NCBI GenBank assembly: GCA_029204225.1
Contig: CM055098.1
Span: 48,323,247 to 48,387,246, forward strand
DNA: 64,000 bases
Origin: Diphasiastrum complanatum
Taxonomy: Eukaryota; Streptophyta; Lycopodiopsida; Lycopodiales; Lycopodiaceae
Reading direction: 5' to 3'
The notes under the pieces are model-generated. The model was given only the letters and a program-made list of their open reading frames with translations, ran no database searches and was not told where the DNA came from. Numbering within the stretch: position 1 is the first letter of the stretch; every line of letters starts with the position of its first letter. Position numbers and translations under genes: made by a program. Below, piece by piece: positions 10,536 through 22,903 of the stretch.

Positions 10536-11048
10536 GATTGAGAACTCAAAGAAGGCCAAAAGTTCCAATTTCTAGGTGCTAGACAAAATTTGCACTAAAT
10601 TTTTCAAAGCAAAAGTGGATGAAGTAAATCTGAGTTCACACGTGTCAAATAGCTTAAAAAAATCAGATTTATTATCTAGAAAGTTTCATCCATTCATAGG
10701 ATCATAGATCCAAACACTTCTTCTTGGATTGAAGAAAATTGAAAAATAGTCAAAATTTGCTATTTTTGACTCCTACAATACTAAGATCTTAGATAGTACA
10801 GCCTTCAAGCATGTAAAACTCTGTTTTTCTTCTTCAACATGCCTCACTTGAATTTCAAGAACTCTCCTTAGGATCCACAAATCCTCTTGAGGTCACTTGC
10901 ATCACAAACTAGCCTTGATTAGCTTCCTATTCATATGCTACATGGATGGAAGAGATGAGAAGTAACATAGCCCCCACTCTATCTCGATTAGAGGCCTCAC
11001 ACGTGCTGCTACAATAGGTCGTACAGCTCTGAAATCAGAGAAAAAGAT
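10536..11048. other. No recognisable gene
   Basis: AT-rich sequence. A segment near 10990-11035 (CACACGTG followed by a GTACAG word) loosely resembles copia LTR sequence at 1130-1160 and 18400. It may be LTR debris belonging to the copia fragment just downstream. Confidence 0.35.
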
Positions 11049-11330
11049 ATGTTAATAAGTGATGATAAGAGTGGATCTGGTTATCTCAGATGGAATGAAC
11101 AAAACATCCTTCAAATGAACATTCCTATTTGTAGAGAGAGAAATAGGAATTGTGCCAATCCCTTTGATTGCACACTCACCATTATTGGCCATGTAGATCA
11201 CCCTCTTGTCATCTCCATATGCCAACAAATAAGTCAAATACTTTTGTGAAAAGTCATGTGTGAGCTTGCTCCACTATCAATCCACTATGGATCAATAACT
11301 CCAACAATAGAAGTCAAGAGGGTTGACTAC
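11049..11330 (-). pseudogene. Copia protease fragment
   Basis: Reverse-strand reading gives WIDSGASSHMTF, the aspartic protease active-site block of copia elements, and then, after a frameshift, an IKGIGTIPI...VHLKDVLFIPS segment matching the protease C-terminal part of the other copia elements here. The protease cuts the gag-pol polyprotein. Only about 90 codons remain, with no gag or integrase attached. Confidence 0.65.
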
Positions 11331-11429
11331 TATTAGTTTATGTTTATAATGTATCTTTTGCGGCAGCCGACCTGTAACCTTATGGGTTCTCGCGAGGACC
11401 AAATGCTATCTCAAGGACACTCCACAAGA

Positions 11430-11960
11430 TAGAGCAAACAACATACTTCAAGTACATCAATCCCTCTGTGACCAAGTGGAAGAATAAGGATGGGTACATA
11501 GTGGAAGCCATCAATGCCCAGCAGCTCCAAGCAGCATGTGCCTATCTCACCAGGTGCACACAAAAACCACGGACGAAAGTGCTGAGGGTACCCATGTCCC
11601 TGTTTGCCCAGAACCTCTATGATTGGGCACAATTTGCTTCGAACTGCCTACATGACTACATTAAGAACAAGCAACCCATCACAATAATGGGATATCTTAT
11701 GACAGATATCACTCTTCACCAAGTACAGAATGGGCCAAAGCTTCAACAACAACTGTAGCTTGCGGACAAGGCATGGGACATCCCCATTGAGTCCAAAAAG
11801 TCCAACCGTGCACGATCAAGAACTACCTCCCCATCGGGATCCCAACCTAAAAGGGTCAACACAAGTATACTCCCACTAGTACGGAGGCAAATAAGCCCAC
11901 AACCGGATCCACCAACAGCTGCAACATCTGAAGCTCATGAGGCCGATACTTCCAAGGCTC
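11430..11960 (+). pseudogene. Unrecognised coding relic (about 170 codons)
   Basis: One frame reads TTYFKYINPSVTKW, then a 97-codon stretch ending in IMGYLMTDITLHQVQ. A TAG near 11757 follows, and the same frame then continues as LADKAWDIPIESKKSNRARS and a Ser/Pro/Gln-rich tail. Amino-acid composition is like a normal globular protein, unlike nearby random frames, so it was probably once coding. I do not recognise the family. Retrotransposon gag or a captured host sequence are both possible. It shares a Pro/Thr/Ala-rich style with the relic at 31.85-33.5 kb, but I could not align them. Confidence 0.4.
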
Positions 11961-12423
11961 TGTACCGTTTGTTTATTTCCTTGTTCCTCTTCATCTCTTT
12001 TGTGTGATTGATTTTTGCATGAGAAATAACTATTGTGCACGAGAGTCTTCCGTAGAGTATCTCAAGTTCATTTTTAGTGTTTTTGAAGCATAGTGTTGAT
12101 CTAGATTCATTCTAGCTAATGCCTATGACCAAATAAAGTTTGGGATCATTAAAGCATTTCTTTTTAGAGTTTAAGATCAGATCTAAGAGGCTGATTTGTT
12201 TAGATCCTTAGATGAACTGAAACCTCTAAGAAAAGTGTAAAGCAAAAAAATTTGTGAGAGTGAAAGCTAGGATTTTTTTGTCAAGATCTAATTGTGTATC
12301 ATTCAAGCTTGTGTGCTAGTTTGATAGAGACAAGGATATAGGCAATCTTGTGTGCTTTAGGCCTTTCATAGATCTTTAAAAATTCAAAAATCTTTGTGAT
12401 TTCAGAAGAGCATTCATTCTACA
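11961..12423. other. Non-coding stretch upstream of copia gag
   Basis: No LTR end or TGGTATCAGAGC primer site is visible. It presumably holds the leader of the copia element whose gag starts at 12424, with the 5' LTR lost or unrecognisable. Confidence 0.4.
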
Positions 12424-14209
12424 ATGTCATCCATGGGTGGATATTTGTTGGAATTAAGTGAGAGACTCACTTCCACAAACTATTCCATTTGGAAAGTGAG
12501 GATGGAATCACTCCTATTGATCCGTGATCTCTTTGACATAGTTCTAGGAGTTTAGGAAGAGCCTCAAGCTCCCCAAGAACAATCCAAATACAAGAAGAGA
12601 GCAAGATTAGCTCTACATTGCATAAAGTTGAATGTATGCAATGACCTCTTGAAGGAGGTGTCTTCTTGTGACTCATCAAAAGAGGCTTGGGATTCATTAA
12701 AGAGTATCTATGAATCCAATAACACTTCAAGAATCCTCATGCTAAGAAATCAAGTTTTCCAAAGCATGAAAGGAAGTGGAGAGAGTGGACAAGAGTATGT
12801 CCTTAGGATCAAAACTCTTAACAGGGAATTGAGTGCTATAGGAGAGAAGATCCAAGATCAAGAGCTAGTACAAATCATACTGAATGGCCTAGGTGATGGG
12901 TTCACCAACTTGGTCCAATCATTTGCTATTCAAGACACTCTTCCATCCATTGAAAATTTGCACAATGTTCTTGTGGCCAAGGAGAGTAGACTCCTACACC
13001 TCAAGACAAGAATAAAGGCATGTCACTTAATGGAGGAGAAGAGAAAGCAAACTTTACATCCAAAGGCATGAAGAAACAACATCCATTCAAGAAGAATCAA
13101 GGCAAGGAGGCCGAGATGAAGAATGGAGGATCTACTTCCAAAGGCAAGGTGAAGAACAAGGCAAAGCTCAAGTGTTTCTTTTGTGGGAAGAAATGACACT
13201 TTGCCTCGGAATGTTACTTGAAGAAGAATCAACAACCAATGGAGATCAAGGGAACATTGCTCAAGAGGAAGAAGATGAGGATGGATTCAACACATCCTTA
13301 ATGGTTGCATCTACACCAACTTCAAGTCAAGACACATGGTGGATAGATAGTGGGGCAAGTTCTCACATGTCTTTTAACAAGCATTATTTTTCTACTCTTC
13401 TCTCTTGTAATGACTCTAAGAAGTCAATATGCATTGCTAGTGATCAAGAATGCAAGATAGATGGCATAGGATATATTCCTCTTCGCTTAGGCACATCTAA
13501 AAGGATAGATCTAGATAATGTTTTGTATGTTCCTACCATTTCAAGAAACTTGCTTAGTGTAGGAAAATTAATGGACAATGGACTAGATGTAGATTTCAAG
13601 AATGGAGTTTGCTCCATCTTAAAAAATGATAAGTGCATAGCTAGTGGCATTAAGCAAGGTAGAATTTTCAAGTTGGATGCTAATGTTGCAAATGAAAGTG
13701 TGAACTTGGCTAGGGAGGAGCTATCTCAAGTGGAGCTTTGGCATAAGAGATTAGGCCATCCTAATCTTCAATCTATGGAGTCAATGGCAAGCAAGGAACT
13801 AGCTCTCGGCCTACCAAGAGCTTTCAAGAAGTGTGGAAAGATGTGTGAGGCATGTGGCCTTGCAAAGTCACACAAATCTTCTTACAAGAGATCTTCATCA
13901 AGATCTCGCCCTCCCTTGGATCTCATACATTCTGATGTACATAGTTTTTCACATGCAAGTAATGGAAGTGCCTTGATGTATGTAACTTTTATAGATGATT
14001 GTACTAGATTCACATGGATTGAGCTACTATCAAAGAAAAGTCTTGTTTATGAAGCTTTCATTAAGTTCAAGTCTCTAGTAGAAAAACAACTTAGTACTTC
14101 CATCAAAGCACTAAGATGTGATAATGGAGGAGAGTACACCTCCAATAAAATGAAAGACTTTTGCGAGATCAATGGCATTAAATTGCAGTACACTTGTTCC
14201 TACACCCCC
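12424..14209 (+). pseudogene. Copia gag-protease-integrase, truncated
   Basis: The start at 12424 reads MSSMGGYLLELSERLTSTNY, matching other copia gags here. Gag continues through IWKVRMESLL and SSKEAWDSLKSIYESNN to about 13071, with a TAG at 12553-12555. The zinc knuckle near 13164 reads CFFCGKK-stop-HFASEC. In another frame follow protease (WWIDSGASSHM near 13340) and integrase with the zinc-binding LWHKRLGH...CEACGLAKSHK block, HSDVH and RCDNGGEY. The coding sequence stops at YTPH near 14209, before the third catalytic residue, so the integrase is incomplete and no RT or RNase H is present. At least two frameshifts separate the blocks. Confidence 0.85.
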
Positions 14210-14283
14210 CATAGCAAAGGAAACTCCTTTGCTATGCTTAGCAAAGCAAAAGTTTTTCTTGCTATGCTCAGCATAACAAGAGA
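14210..14283. repeat. Pair of short hairpins at the copia breakpoint
   Basis: CATAGCAAAGGA (14210-14221) and TCCTTTGCTATG (14225-14236) are perfect 12-base inverted repeats around a 3-base loop. A second imperfect hairpin follows, CTTGCTATGC / GCATAACAAG around TCA, at about 14259-14281. The first begins exactly where the integrase reading ends. AT-rich sequence follows to about 14460. Confidence 0.75.
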
Positions 14284-15069
14284 AACTATGTGAAAGTTTT
14301 AGAAACTTTAAAATTTTAAGGTTTAAAAAAAAAATCTAAAATTTCAAATTTTGAAAATCAAAAAATTCAAAATTCAAAAGTTAAAAATGAAAAAAAAAAT
14401 CCAAAAAAAAAAAACACAAAAAATTAAATTGTTAAAAAATCAAAAAATTCGGTTATCAATCAGTTGAGCTTTATTGTTGTAGAACTGGGGTTGTTTCAGT
14501 TTTTCAATCCAACTGACCTCTAATTACATAATTTTTTCCACTCAATCAACTCCTCTGTAGTATGTTTCTTTCCTTGCCTATCCTCAACCCAAGATCTGAT
14601 CAATCTACCATCAAGGAGATGAAGTTAGTTGTCACGCGTAGGTACGTTCCCATGAGAGCGATAGCATATTTTAGATTTCAGCATGAATGGAAGATCCACT
14701 TCTAGTCTAACATCCATTAACCCTAAGCATTAACACTACGACTATTAACACTTAGATCCACAATGAAGATATTTTACTCTTTCTCTCTCTTTCTTTCTCT
14801 TTCATAAAAAGTATAAAAACACGCAATCCCAATAACAATCAGTTCCAACAAGTAGCAAACACAATAAAAGTATGATTGATGGAGGAAAAGTGAGAGAGCA
14901 AGGACATTCATAAATCCATTTCACAAGAGAACCAATCTGCTTTATTGAAATAAAGATATGTACATGTGTAAGAAACTCGAGTTGGTCCCTTTTTATAGTA
15001 AAGAGGAGGACCCTAGCCTCTGAATCCTATTGGTCAAATTTAAAAAAGAGTGGGAACCATCCAGATCAA
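14284..15069. other. AT-rich and unassigned sequence
   Basis: 14284-14460 is A/T-rich low complexity (AAAATTTCAAATTTTGAAAA-type words). 14460-15069 shows nothing recognisable apart from a short CT-rich patch near 14778-14805. Confidence 0.45.
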
Positions 15070-15830
15070 AGGAAACTGTTTACAGATCCTCTGCTTGGGA
15101 GGAACTGTTTACAGATCCTCTGCTTGGGAGGATCTGTTTACTATTTTTTTCTTACTTCTTGCTTACAAAACGATTTCTGCCTGTTATCAAGCTACGATGG
15201 GCATTTTTTCTTGGTGTTTTCTTGTTATTGCAATGCCCAGAATCAGGCAAAAAGGATTGGTTATCGTTTTAGTTAATGTCTTGCCTGTCAAAGGACAACT
15301 CAGGGTAGTCACTCTTGAACTGAAATCACATGCTCATCTACCAAACATGCAGGTCATGCAATCAACCAAGAAATCAGCATGCAGAGTGGTTGAAATGCCA
15401 TGAAATCCTACTTGAATGCTGCAAAATGAACTGAATTAGATCCTAAACACTACTACACTTGCATTAATCCACAAAACAAGAAATAGGAACCTAATCTACA
15501 GCATTTTAGAAGTCCAAGAATCAAGAAACCAACCAGTTTTTTGATTATTGGACATTCCAAAAATATCAAGAATAGGGTTGTAAGGGGATATGCAAGAACT
15601 ACATCACAAACGTAGCCTATTTAGTTTACCTGAATGCTAATTCCTACCTTAATCCACAAACAAGAAAGAAAATCTAATCCACTCTAGGAAAGCAAAAAAA
15701 CTAATCCACTCTACTATCCCACACACACAAAGGATGGAAGGGCATGATCATAGGAGCATCATTCAAGAAAACCGCCATGATCAAGGAGCTTAGTGTTGTA
15801 TCAAACTCATGGAGGCTCTTCACATTTGGA
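15070..15830 (+). repeat. Interspersed repeat R1, copy B
   Basis: A direct copy of 8680-9372. It carries a local tandem doubling at its start: TTTACAGATCCTCTGCTTGG occurs near 15078 and again near 15110. It runs into repeat R2 at about 15830. Confidence 0.75.
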
Positions 15831-16260
15831 CATGGAGTAGATACAATGCATAAAAAGCTCTTCTTCTCAAAGAGGGAGTCTCTTAAATAAGCAAGAGAGC
15901 TCCTTAGGTGGCATCCTAGTGGCATTCCAACATTAAACAAATTACAAGTGGAATAATGCTCTCCACTAGAGGTCACCATCAAAAGGTGGCTCACTCTACT
16001 TTCTTTAAGAGGAGTCTACTTGCATTTATTATTTTGCCTAGAAATACTAGTTCCTACATGGTCATTCCATCTTTCGGGATTCACCATGAGGCTTACATAG
16101 TTCTTGCTTGTCATTACTAACTAGTATTGCTCGGCTCTCAGTCTTCGTTTGTCTCATCTTCTCAGAGACCTCCTCGGTCTAAGGTGAGAGATGCTCTTGA
16201 GTTGCTCTGGTCGAGTATCTTGGGGATTCATCAAAATCAGCCAACATCATCACCCCTAAT
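15831..16260 (+). repeat. Interspersed repeat R2, inverted copy at 33.8-34.2 kb
   Basis: The reverse complement of this stretch appears at 33790-34230, including the words TTTGAGAAGA, GCCACTAGGATGCCACCTAA and CTCGACTAGAGCAACTC. The right-hand copy is directly joined to an LTR-like TGTTGGAGAAAG at 34231, whereas here it is joined to R1. No coding content is recognised. Confidence 0.7.
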
Positions 16261-17547
<1,287 letters not shown>

Positions 17548-18000
17548 CTATCTTATGTTTTTTTGTTTCAAAGCATCTTGAGATCTGCATTTGATGCATT
17601 CTTGCGATCCTAGTAAACAATCATTATGGTTCAGAAAATACTTCCCTTGTTTTACTAGTATGGCCCTCAGAGATTGAATGGCCGTAACTAGTTTCAGTTT
17701 GCATGCTTTTGTTATGCGTGTCCTTTCGGTTCTCTGTAAGTAAGCATCAAGTGTTTCGTCGTCGTCAGGTTCTTTGTCATGCTGTGCAGAAGTCTTCGTC
17801 TCCTTAATTCTTTCCATGCAGCACTGGCTTTTTGGAGCAAAAGGCGTTTTAAACATTGGGTGAAGCTCTCTATGTTGATGACTTTGCTGTAATGTGATTC
17901 CTTTTCGTTTCAGACAAGAAGGCAATGACTTTGGTGAAGTAGATGTAGATGGTGATATCAATGGAGAAGAGCCGAAAGCATTTCGTGAAGATCTTTCCAT
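17548..18000 (-). CDS. Unrecognised 150-codon ORF inside an older LTR element
   Basis: An ATG at 18000 opens a 150-residue frame. It begins MERSSRNAFGSSPLIS, is Ser/Pro-rich at first, then charged, with a LDAYLQRTERTRITKACKLK stretch likely to be helical. The start is about 200 bases inside the primer binding site at 18204-18216, where gag would begin in a minus-strand LTR element. I recognise no gag fold, zinc knuckle or host family. It may be a gag-like ORF of the outer element or a chance frame. No pol follows on its left. Confidence 0.3.
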   Translation of the reverse strand: MERSSRNAFGSSPLISPSTSTSPKSLPSCLKRKGITLQQSHQHRELHPMFKTPFAPKSQCCMERIKETKTSAQHDKEPDDDETLDAYLQRTERTRITKACKLKLVTAIQSLRAILVKQGKYFLNHNDCLLGSQECIKCRSQDALKQKNIR

Positions 18001-18203
18001 TGTTGTTTAAACAAAAGAAAAGTAAGAAAATAAACTTGAGATTTCAAAAAATATCACTTCCCAAAAAGAAAGATGGAAGCTTTAAAAGTACATAGAAATT
18101 CTATTCAAAAGATGTAAAATCGGATGGTGTTGGCATCTGGTTTATGTTTGAACATACTAGGCCTTCACAACAATTTCACAAAGAGAGAAAAATAGTGAAC
18201 CTT

Positions 18204-18216
18204 GGCTCTGATACCA
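18204..18216 (-). other. Primer binding site of an older, outer LTR element
   Basis: GGCTCTGATACCA is the complement of the tRNA-Met site TGGTATCAGAGCC. To its right an LTR-like TGTGAACTTGAAG starts near 18220 and is cut at 18238 by the copia insertion, resuming at 24402. The outer element therefore reads leftwards. Confidence 0.75.
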
Positions 18217-18238
18217 AACTGTGAACTTGAAGTGAAGG

Positions 18239-18920
18239 TGTAAAAATTACAGCAAATAAGGATCCTAAAACACTTGAAATGATGAGGGAAACAATAAATT
18301 ATGATTTCATAAGATTAGCACAAGTTGAACCATCAAAATCCATCAAAAATCTATGCTTGAACCTCACTAAATGGCCCAAATCCTTGAAGAAGACTTCACA
18401 CGTGTGAAAGTACGGCCTCCCACAGTCTGAGTACTGTACACCAGGCCTACATTCAATCCTATAATCATTAGTAATCACAAGTACTCAAACAATTATGAAC
18501 ATAGAGAGCAATTGCACCATTATGAGAGAAAAATCATGAAATTGCTTGATTGATTTTGGTGAGATATCATCACCTATATATACATGATCCATCACGGTTT
18601 TGGGCAGGTATGAGTAGCCCTAAACCTATCCCTAATGCTAATTTTGGTGGATATTTCATCCCTACCAAGTTAGGGTTGGAATCTTGGAGATCCCTCAACA
18701 ATGCAAAAATTACCAAAAATAGCTCCTATTTTTTCTCCCTTGTATCTAAGCATAATTTGGACTCATTCCAAAGGTTCTAACACTTAGGTCTACTTGAGAA
18801 CATCCTTATGAATGGAATCCTATGCTATTTGGCACGTGTGACAAGCCACATCATGACCATCTAACTATTTACAAGTCATATGACCAAAACTAGTCAAGCT
18901 AGAATTGTGAATTTTTAACA
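18239..18920 (-). repeat. 3' LTR of the intact copia element
   Basis: 682 bp, TG...CA ends, same sequence as 23715-24396 as far as I can read. In element orientation it lies downstream of gag-pol, next to the polypurine tract. Confidence 0.95.
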
Positions 18921-18931
18921 CTCCTCCTCAC
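18921..18931 (-). other. Polypurine tract of the intact copia element
   Basis: Plus-strand CTCCTCCTCAC reads GTGAGGAGGAG in element orientation, directly before the 3' LTR start TGTTAAAAATT. This is the usual plus-strand DNA primer site. The stop codon of gag-pol lies only a few bases before it. Confidence 0.85.
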
Positions 18932-18934
18932 TAT

Positions 18935-21900
18935 CTAGCTTGGTTCAATAATTGCTTTACTAATCACTCCAAGTGATGATCTGAACTTCATAAAAGGTGT
19001 CTTTTGAAGTGGTTTAGTAAGTAGATCAGCTACACATTCATTGCTTGGAACATGCTCCAAAGCAATCTCCTTGGCTTGCACCATTTCTCTCACAAAGTGA
19101 TGGCATATCTCAATGTGCTTAGATCTTGCATGGAAGATTGGGTTAGATGCAAGGTGTTGGGCTGATATATTGTCATTGTAGATGATTGGTGCCTCCTCTG
19201 AATCCATGATCTTTAGTTCCACCAATAATCTCTTGATCCAAAGTACCTCCTTTGTAGTGGTTGTCAAAGCTTTGTACTCGGCCTCGGTTGAAGATAGAGA
19301 TATAGTTTCTTGCTTTTTTGAAAGCCATGAAACCACACCTTCTCCTATGAAAGTTGAATAGGCACTTGTTGATTTCCTATCCCTCTTGTCCCCTGCAAAA
19401 TCTGAATCACTAAATGCATGAAGGTTAATCACATATCCTCTATATAGAATCCCAAAATCCAATGTACCCGAGATGTATCTTAGAATCCTCTTAGCCTTTT
19501 TCCAATGGATATTCAATGGCTTTTGCATGGATTGGCTCAACCTACATACACTAAAGCTAAGATCTGGTCTAGTTATAGTGATCCACATTAAGGAACCTAT
19601 AAGTTGCCTAAACAAAGTGATGTCCATGAAGGATCTTTCATCATCTTCATTTGGCACTTTTACATCTTGCTCCATTGGTGTGTCAACACTTTTGCATACT
19701 TCCATCTTAAACTTCTTCAAAAGACTTTGAGCATAGTTTACTTGACTTATAAAGATAAAATCAGACCCTCTAAGTACTTCTATGCCTAAGATGAAGTGAA
19801 GACACCCTAGATCTACCATCTTGAACTCTAAGGATAGATCTATCTTGATTTTTTCAATACCATCAACACTATTTCCACTAATGATGATGTCATCTACATA
19901 AATGAGTAAAAGTACAATACCAACATCATCAAACTTAATGTAAAGAGTGGGATCATATTCACTTTGAACAAAAGAAAGTGAAATAAGATAGCAATGTAGT
20001 CTTGAATTCCAAGATCTCGAGGCTTGCTTCAAGCCATAGATGCTTCTTTGGAGATGGCATACTTTGTTCTCCATTCCATGCTTGATGAACCCTTGTGGCT
20101 GCTCCATATAGATATCCTCTTCCAAAAACCCATTCAAGAAAGCATTAGAGACATCCATTTGACATAGAATCCATCCAAAATGTGATGCAAGTGCAATGAT
20201 TAGTCTTATTGTGACCATCTTGGCCACGGGTGCAAAAGTTTCCTCATAGTCTATCCCTCTCTCTTGAGCATAACCTTTTGCAACTAATCTTGCTTTATGT
20301 TTGTTAACACTCCCATTTGCATTCAACTTAATCTTGAAGACCCACTTGCATCCTATTACATTCCTTTGAGGTCTCTCAGCAAGCAACCAAGTTTCATTCT
20401 CAATCAAGGCATCATACTCATCCAACATAGTTTTATACCATTCTTTGGAGTTCAATGCATCTTCAACATTAGACGGTTCTTCAAAACTAGATAAATCATA
20501 AGAAGTGGATGATATACCCTCAACTTGCTGTCCTTTGCCTTGATATGTGAGCCTTGATGGCTCCACTTTTGTCCTTGAAGATCTCCTTGGTGTGATAGGT
20601 GGGTTTGGTGCTTGCTCCTCCATGAGCTCCTCCTCAAAACCAAGATCTTGCTCCTCGGCCATCTTCTTCTTGATTGTTGGAGCACTTGAGCCTTCTTCAA
20701 GCATATGCATATGATGTTCATCAAAGATGACATCCCTTGAAACAACAAATTTGTTCAAGGATGGGAGATAGACTTTGTAGCCCTTGCTTGAGCTTGCATG
20801 TCCAAGCATGATCCCTCTTGTGGAAGATGGATCCTCCTTGGTTCTTGTTTCCAATGGCACATGCACATAACATATACACCCAAAAACTTTCAAGTGATTA
20901 AGATTGGGTTTCTTTCCATACAACATCTCATATGGAGTTTTGCCTTCAATTGCTTTGCAAGACACCCTATTCATCAAGTAGTTTGCACATACAAGAGAGT
21001 CACCCCAAAAGGATTTGGGCAAACAAGCATCTAATCTTAAAGCCTTAGAACATTCACATAATGTTCTATTCCTTCTTTCAGCAACTCCATTTTGTTGAGG
21101 AGTGTAAGGACAAGAAGTCTCTTTCTTGATCCCTTCCTCCTCACAAAAGGCCTTGAACTCATTGGAGATGAATTCTCCACCATTGTCACTTCTAAGAATC
21201 TTGAGGCTATGATTATGATGCTTTTCCACAAACAACTTGAACTTTACAAAAGTATCAAATACTTGAGACTTGAAGGAAAGTAAGAACACCCAACAATATC
21301 TTGAGTAGTCATCAATGAAGGTTAAAAACATGGATGAACCTCCATTAGATTTGGTGCTAGCAATGTGCACATCCGAGTGTATGAGTTCAAGAGGATGAGA
21401 TGACTTTGTGATGGAGTTAGGAAACACCTTCTTATGTGCCTTGGATAAGGCACAAGCTTCACAAACCTTGTCTTCCTTCCCAATAGACCTTGGTAGGCCT
21501 AAAGCATACTCCTCCTTGATCATAGCCTCCATGGAACCCGAGTTGACATGTCCAAGTCTTTTGTGCCATAAAGTAAAGGTAGATATCTTGCTCTTCTCGG
21601 CCAACATGACAACATTAGTATCCACAAATGCATCCAGCTTATAAAGTTTGCCAAGTCTAGTGCCCTTAGCCACTATCTTACCCTTCTTCTTGATGAAACA
21701 TTCATTTGAAGCAAAGTCAACATTGAAACCATTGTCTACCATTTGGCCAACACTTAGTAGATTCTTTGTTATTGTAGGAATGTACAAAACACCTTCTATG
21801 TTGATCTTTTTGGAAGATCCTAAGCAAAGGGGAATGCTACCAACTCCTTCAATCTTACAAGCTTCATCATTTGCTGTATAGATAGACTTTATAGGTCCAT

Positions 21901-22903
21901 CATAAGATAAGAGAGAAGAGAAAAACTCCCTTTTACTAGTCATGTGTGAACTAGCACCCGAGTCAATCCACCAAGGATCTTCTCCTTTGAAGCTTGTTGA
22001 AGAAAATATAGACATCATGAGAGAGTCCTCATGTGAACTCTCCTCCTCCTCCTCTTTGCTCATGTTGGCTTGGCTTTGATCTTGCTTCCTCTTGAAGCAT
22101 TCCGAGGCATAATGCCCCATCTTGCTACAATAGTAGCACTTCACCTTTGATTTGTCCTTCTTGACTTTGGTGGTTGATGGAGATGCCTTTGGGGGTCCTT
22201 CTTGATCCTCAAGCTTTGTAGACTTCTTGAATGTTGATCCTTTGCCTTTGGACTTGCCTTTGCCTTTGGTGAAGAGAGCTTGGTCATCTCCACCTTGGAT
22301 GGAAAGCCTATCCATCCTCTCTTGCATTTGGCTCCTTCTTGATTCCTCGGCCATGAGTGTGCCTTGGAGTTCTTCAAGTATGGGTAGCTTACCCATAATT
22401 GCATATCCCTGAACCAAATTGTCAAATTCAAAGCTTAGTCCATTCAATATGAGTTGAACAAGCTCTTCATCCTTGATAGGGTCACCTATAAAGGCTAGCT
22501 CTTTGTTCAATTCCTTTACTCTTAGGACAAAAGTATGTGCACTCTCTCCTTTCTTTTGATAGCTTCTATAGATTTGATTCTTCAAAGCTAACATTCTAGT
22601 TTGGTTCTTGGATTCATAGACCTTTTGCAAAGTCTCCCAAGCATCTTGAGCTGAAGTGCAATCTCCTACCTCTCTTAAGAGTTCATTTGCAACATTCATT
22701 TTTATGCAATGTAGTGCAACATTGCACCTCTTGATGTATTTGGCTTTTTCTTGAGGATGAATAGGTTCACCCTCCTTACCATTTACAATTTCCATCAGAT
22801 CTTGCATGATCATGATAGATTCCATTCTAACTTTCCATATGGAATAGTTAGTTTTGTTGAGCCTTTCATTAGTATCCAAAAGATATGCATTTATAGATGC
22901 CAT
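18935..22903 (-). CDS. Copia gag-pol polyprotein, 1322 residues, all domains present
   Basis: It encodes capsid, protease, integrase, reverse transcriptase and RNase H in copia order. Residues 1-250 form a UBN2-type gag. The zinc knuckle CYYCSKMGHYASEC is at 256-269. The protease active site is D314 in WWIDSG. The integrase zinc site uses H447, H452, C481 and C484; its catalytic residues D511, D573 and E609 have the classic 35-residue gap between the last two. RT has D917 and the YVDD pair D1004/D1005. RNase H has D1166, E1207 and D1244 in SDSDFAGD, SSTEAEY and YNDN. There is no stop or frameshift. The start MASINAYLLDTNERLNKTNY aligns with the other copia gags here. Length is typical for a single-frame plant copia. 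It should be competent if transcribed. Confidence 0.96.
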   Translation of the reverse strand: MASINAYLLDTNERLNKTNYSIWKVRMESIMIMQDLMEIVNGKEGEPIHPQEKAKYIKRCNVALHCIKMNVANELLREVGDCTSAQDAWETLQKVYESKNQTRMLALKNQIYRSYQKKGESAHTFVLRVKELNKELAFIGDPIKDEELVQLILNGLSFEFDNLVQGYAIMGKLPILEELQGTLMAEESRRSQMQERMDRLSIQGGDDQALFTKGKGKSKGKGSTFKKSTKLEDQEGPPKASPSTTKVKKDKSKVKCYYCSKMGHYASECFKRKQDQSQANMSKEEEEESSHEDSLMMSIFSSTSFKGEDPWWIDSGASSHMTSKREFFSSLLSYDGPIKSIYTANDEACKIEGVGSIPLCLGSSKKINIEGVLYIPTITKNLLSVGQMVDNGFNVDFASNECFIKKKGKIVAKGTRLGKLYKLDAFVDTNVVMLAEKSKISTFTLWHKRLGHVNSGSMEAMIKEEYALGLPRSIGKEDKVCEACALSKAHKKVFPNSITKSSHPLELIHSDVHIASTKSNGGSSMFLTFIDDYSRYCWVFLLSFKSQVFDTFVKFKLFVEKHHNHSLKILRSDNGGEFISNEFKAFCEEEGIKKETSCPYTPQQNGVAERRNRTLCECSKALRLDACLPKSFWGDSLVCANYLMNRVSCKAIEGKTPYEMLYGKKPNLNHLKVFGCICYVHVPLETRTKEDPSSTRGIMLGHASSSKGYKVYLPSLNKFVVSRDVIFDEHHMHMLEEGSSAPTIKKKMAEEQDLGFEEELMEEQAPNPPITPRRSSRTKVEPSRLTYQGKGQQVEGISSTSYDLSSFEEPSNVEDALNSKEWYKTMLDEYDALIENETWLLAERPQRNVIGCKWVFKIKLNANGSVNKHKARLVAKGYAQERGIDYEETFAPVAKMVTIRLIIALASHFGWILCQMDVSNAFLNGFLEEDIYMEQPQGFIKHGMENKVCHLQRSIYGLKQASRSWNSRLHCYLISLSFVQSEYDPTLYIKFDDVGIVLLLIYVDDIIISGNSVDGIEKIKIDLSLEFKMVDLGCLHFILGIEVLRGSDFIFISQVNYAQSLLKKFKMEVCKSVDTPMEQDVKVPNEDDERSFMDITLFRQLIGSLMWITITRPDLSFSVCRLSQSMQKPLNIHWKKAKRILRYISGTLDFGILYRGYVINLHAFSDSDFAGDKRDRKSTSAYSTFIGEGVVSWLSKKQETISLSSTEAEYKALTTTTKEVLWIKRLLVELKIMDSEEAPIIYNDNISAQHLASNPIFHARSKHIEICHHFVREMVQAKEIALEHVPSNECVADLLTKPLQKTPFMKFRSSLGVISKAIIEPS

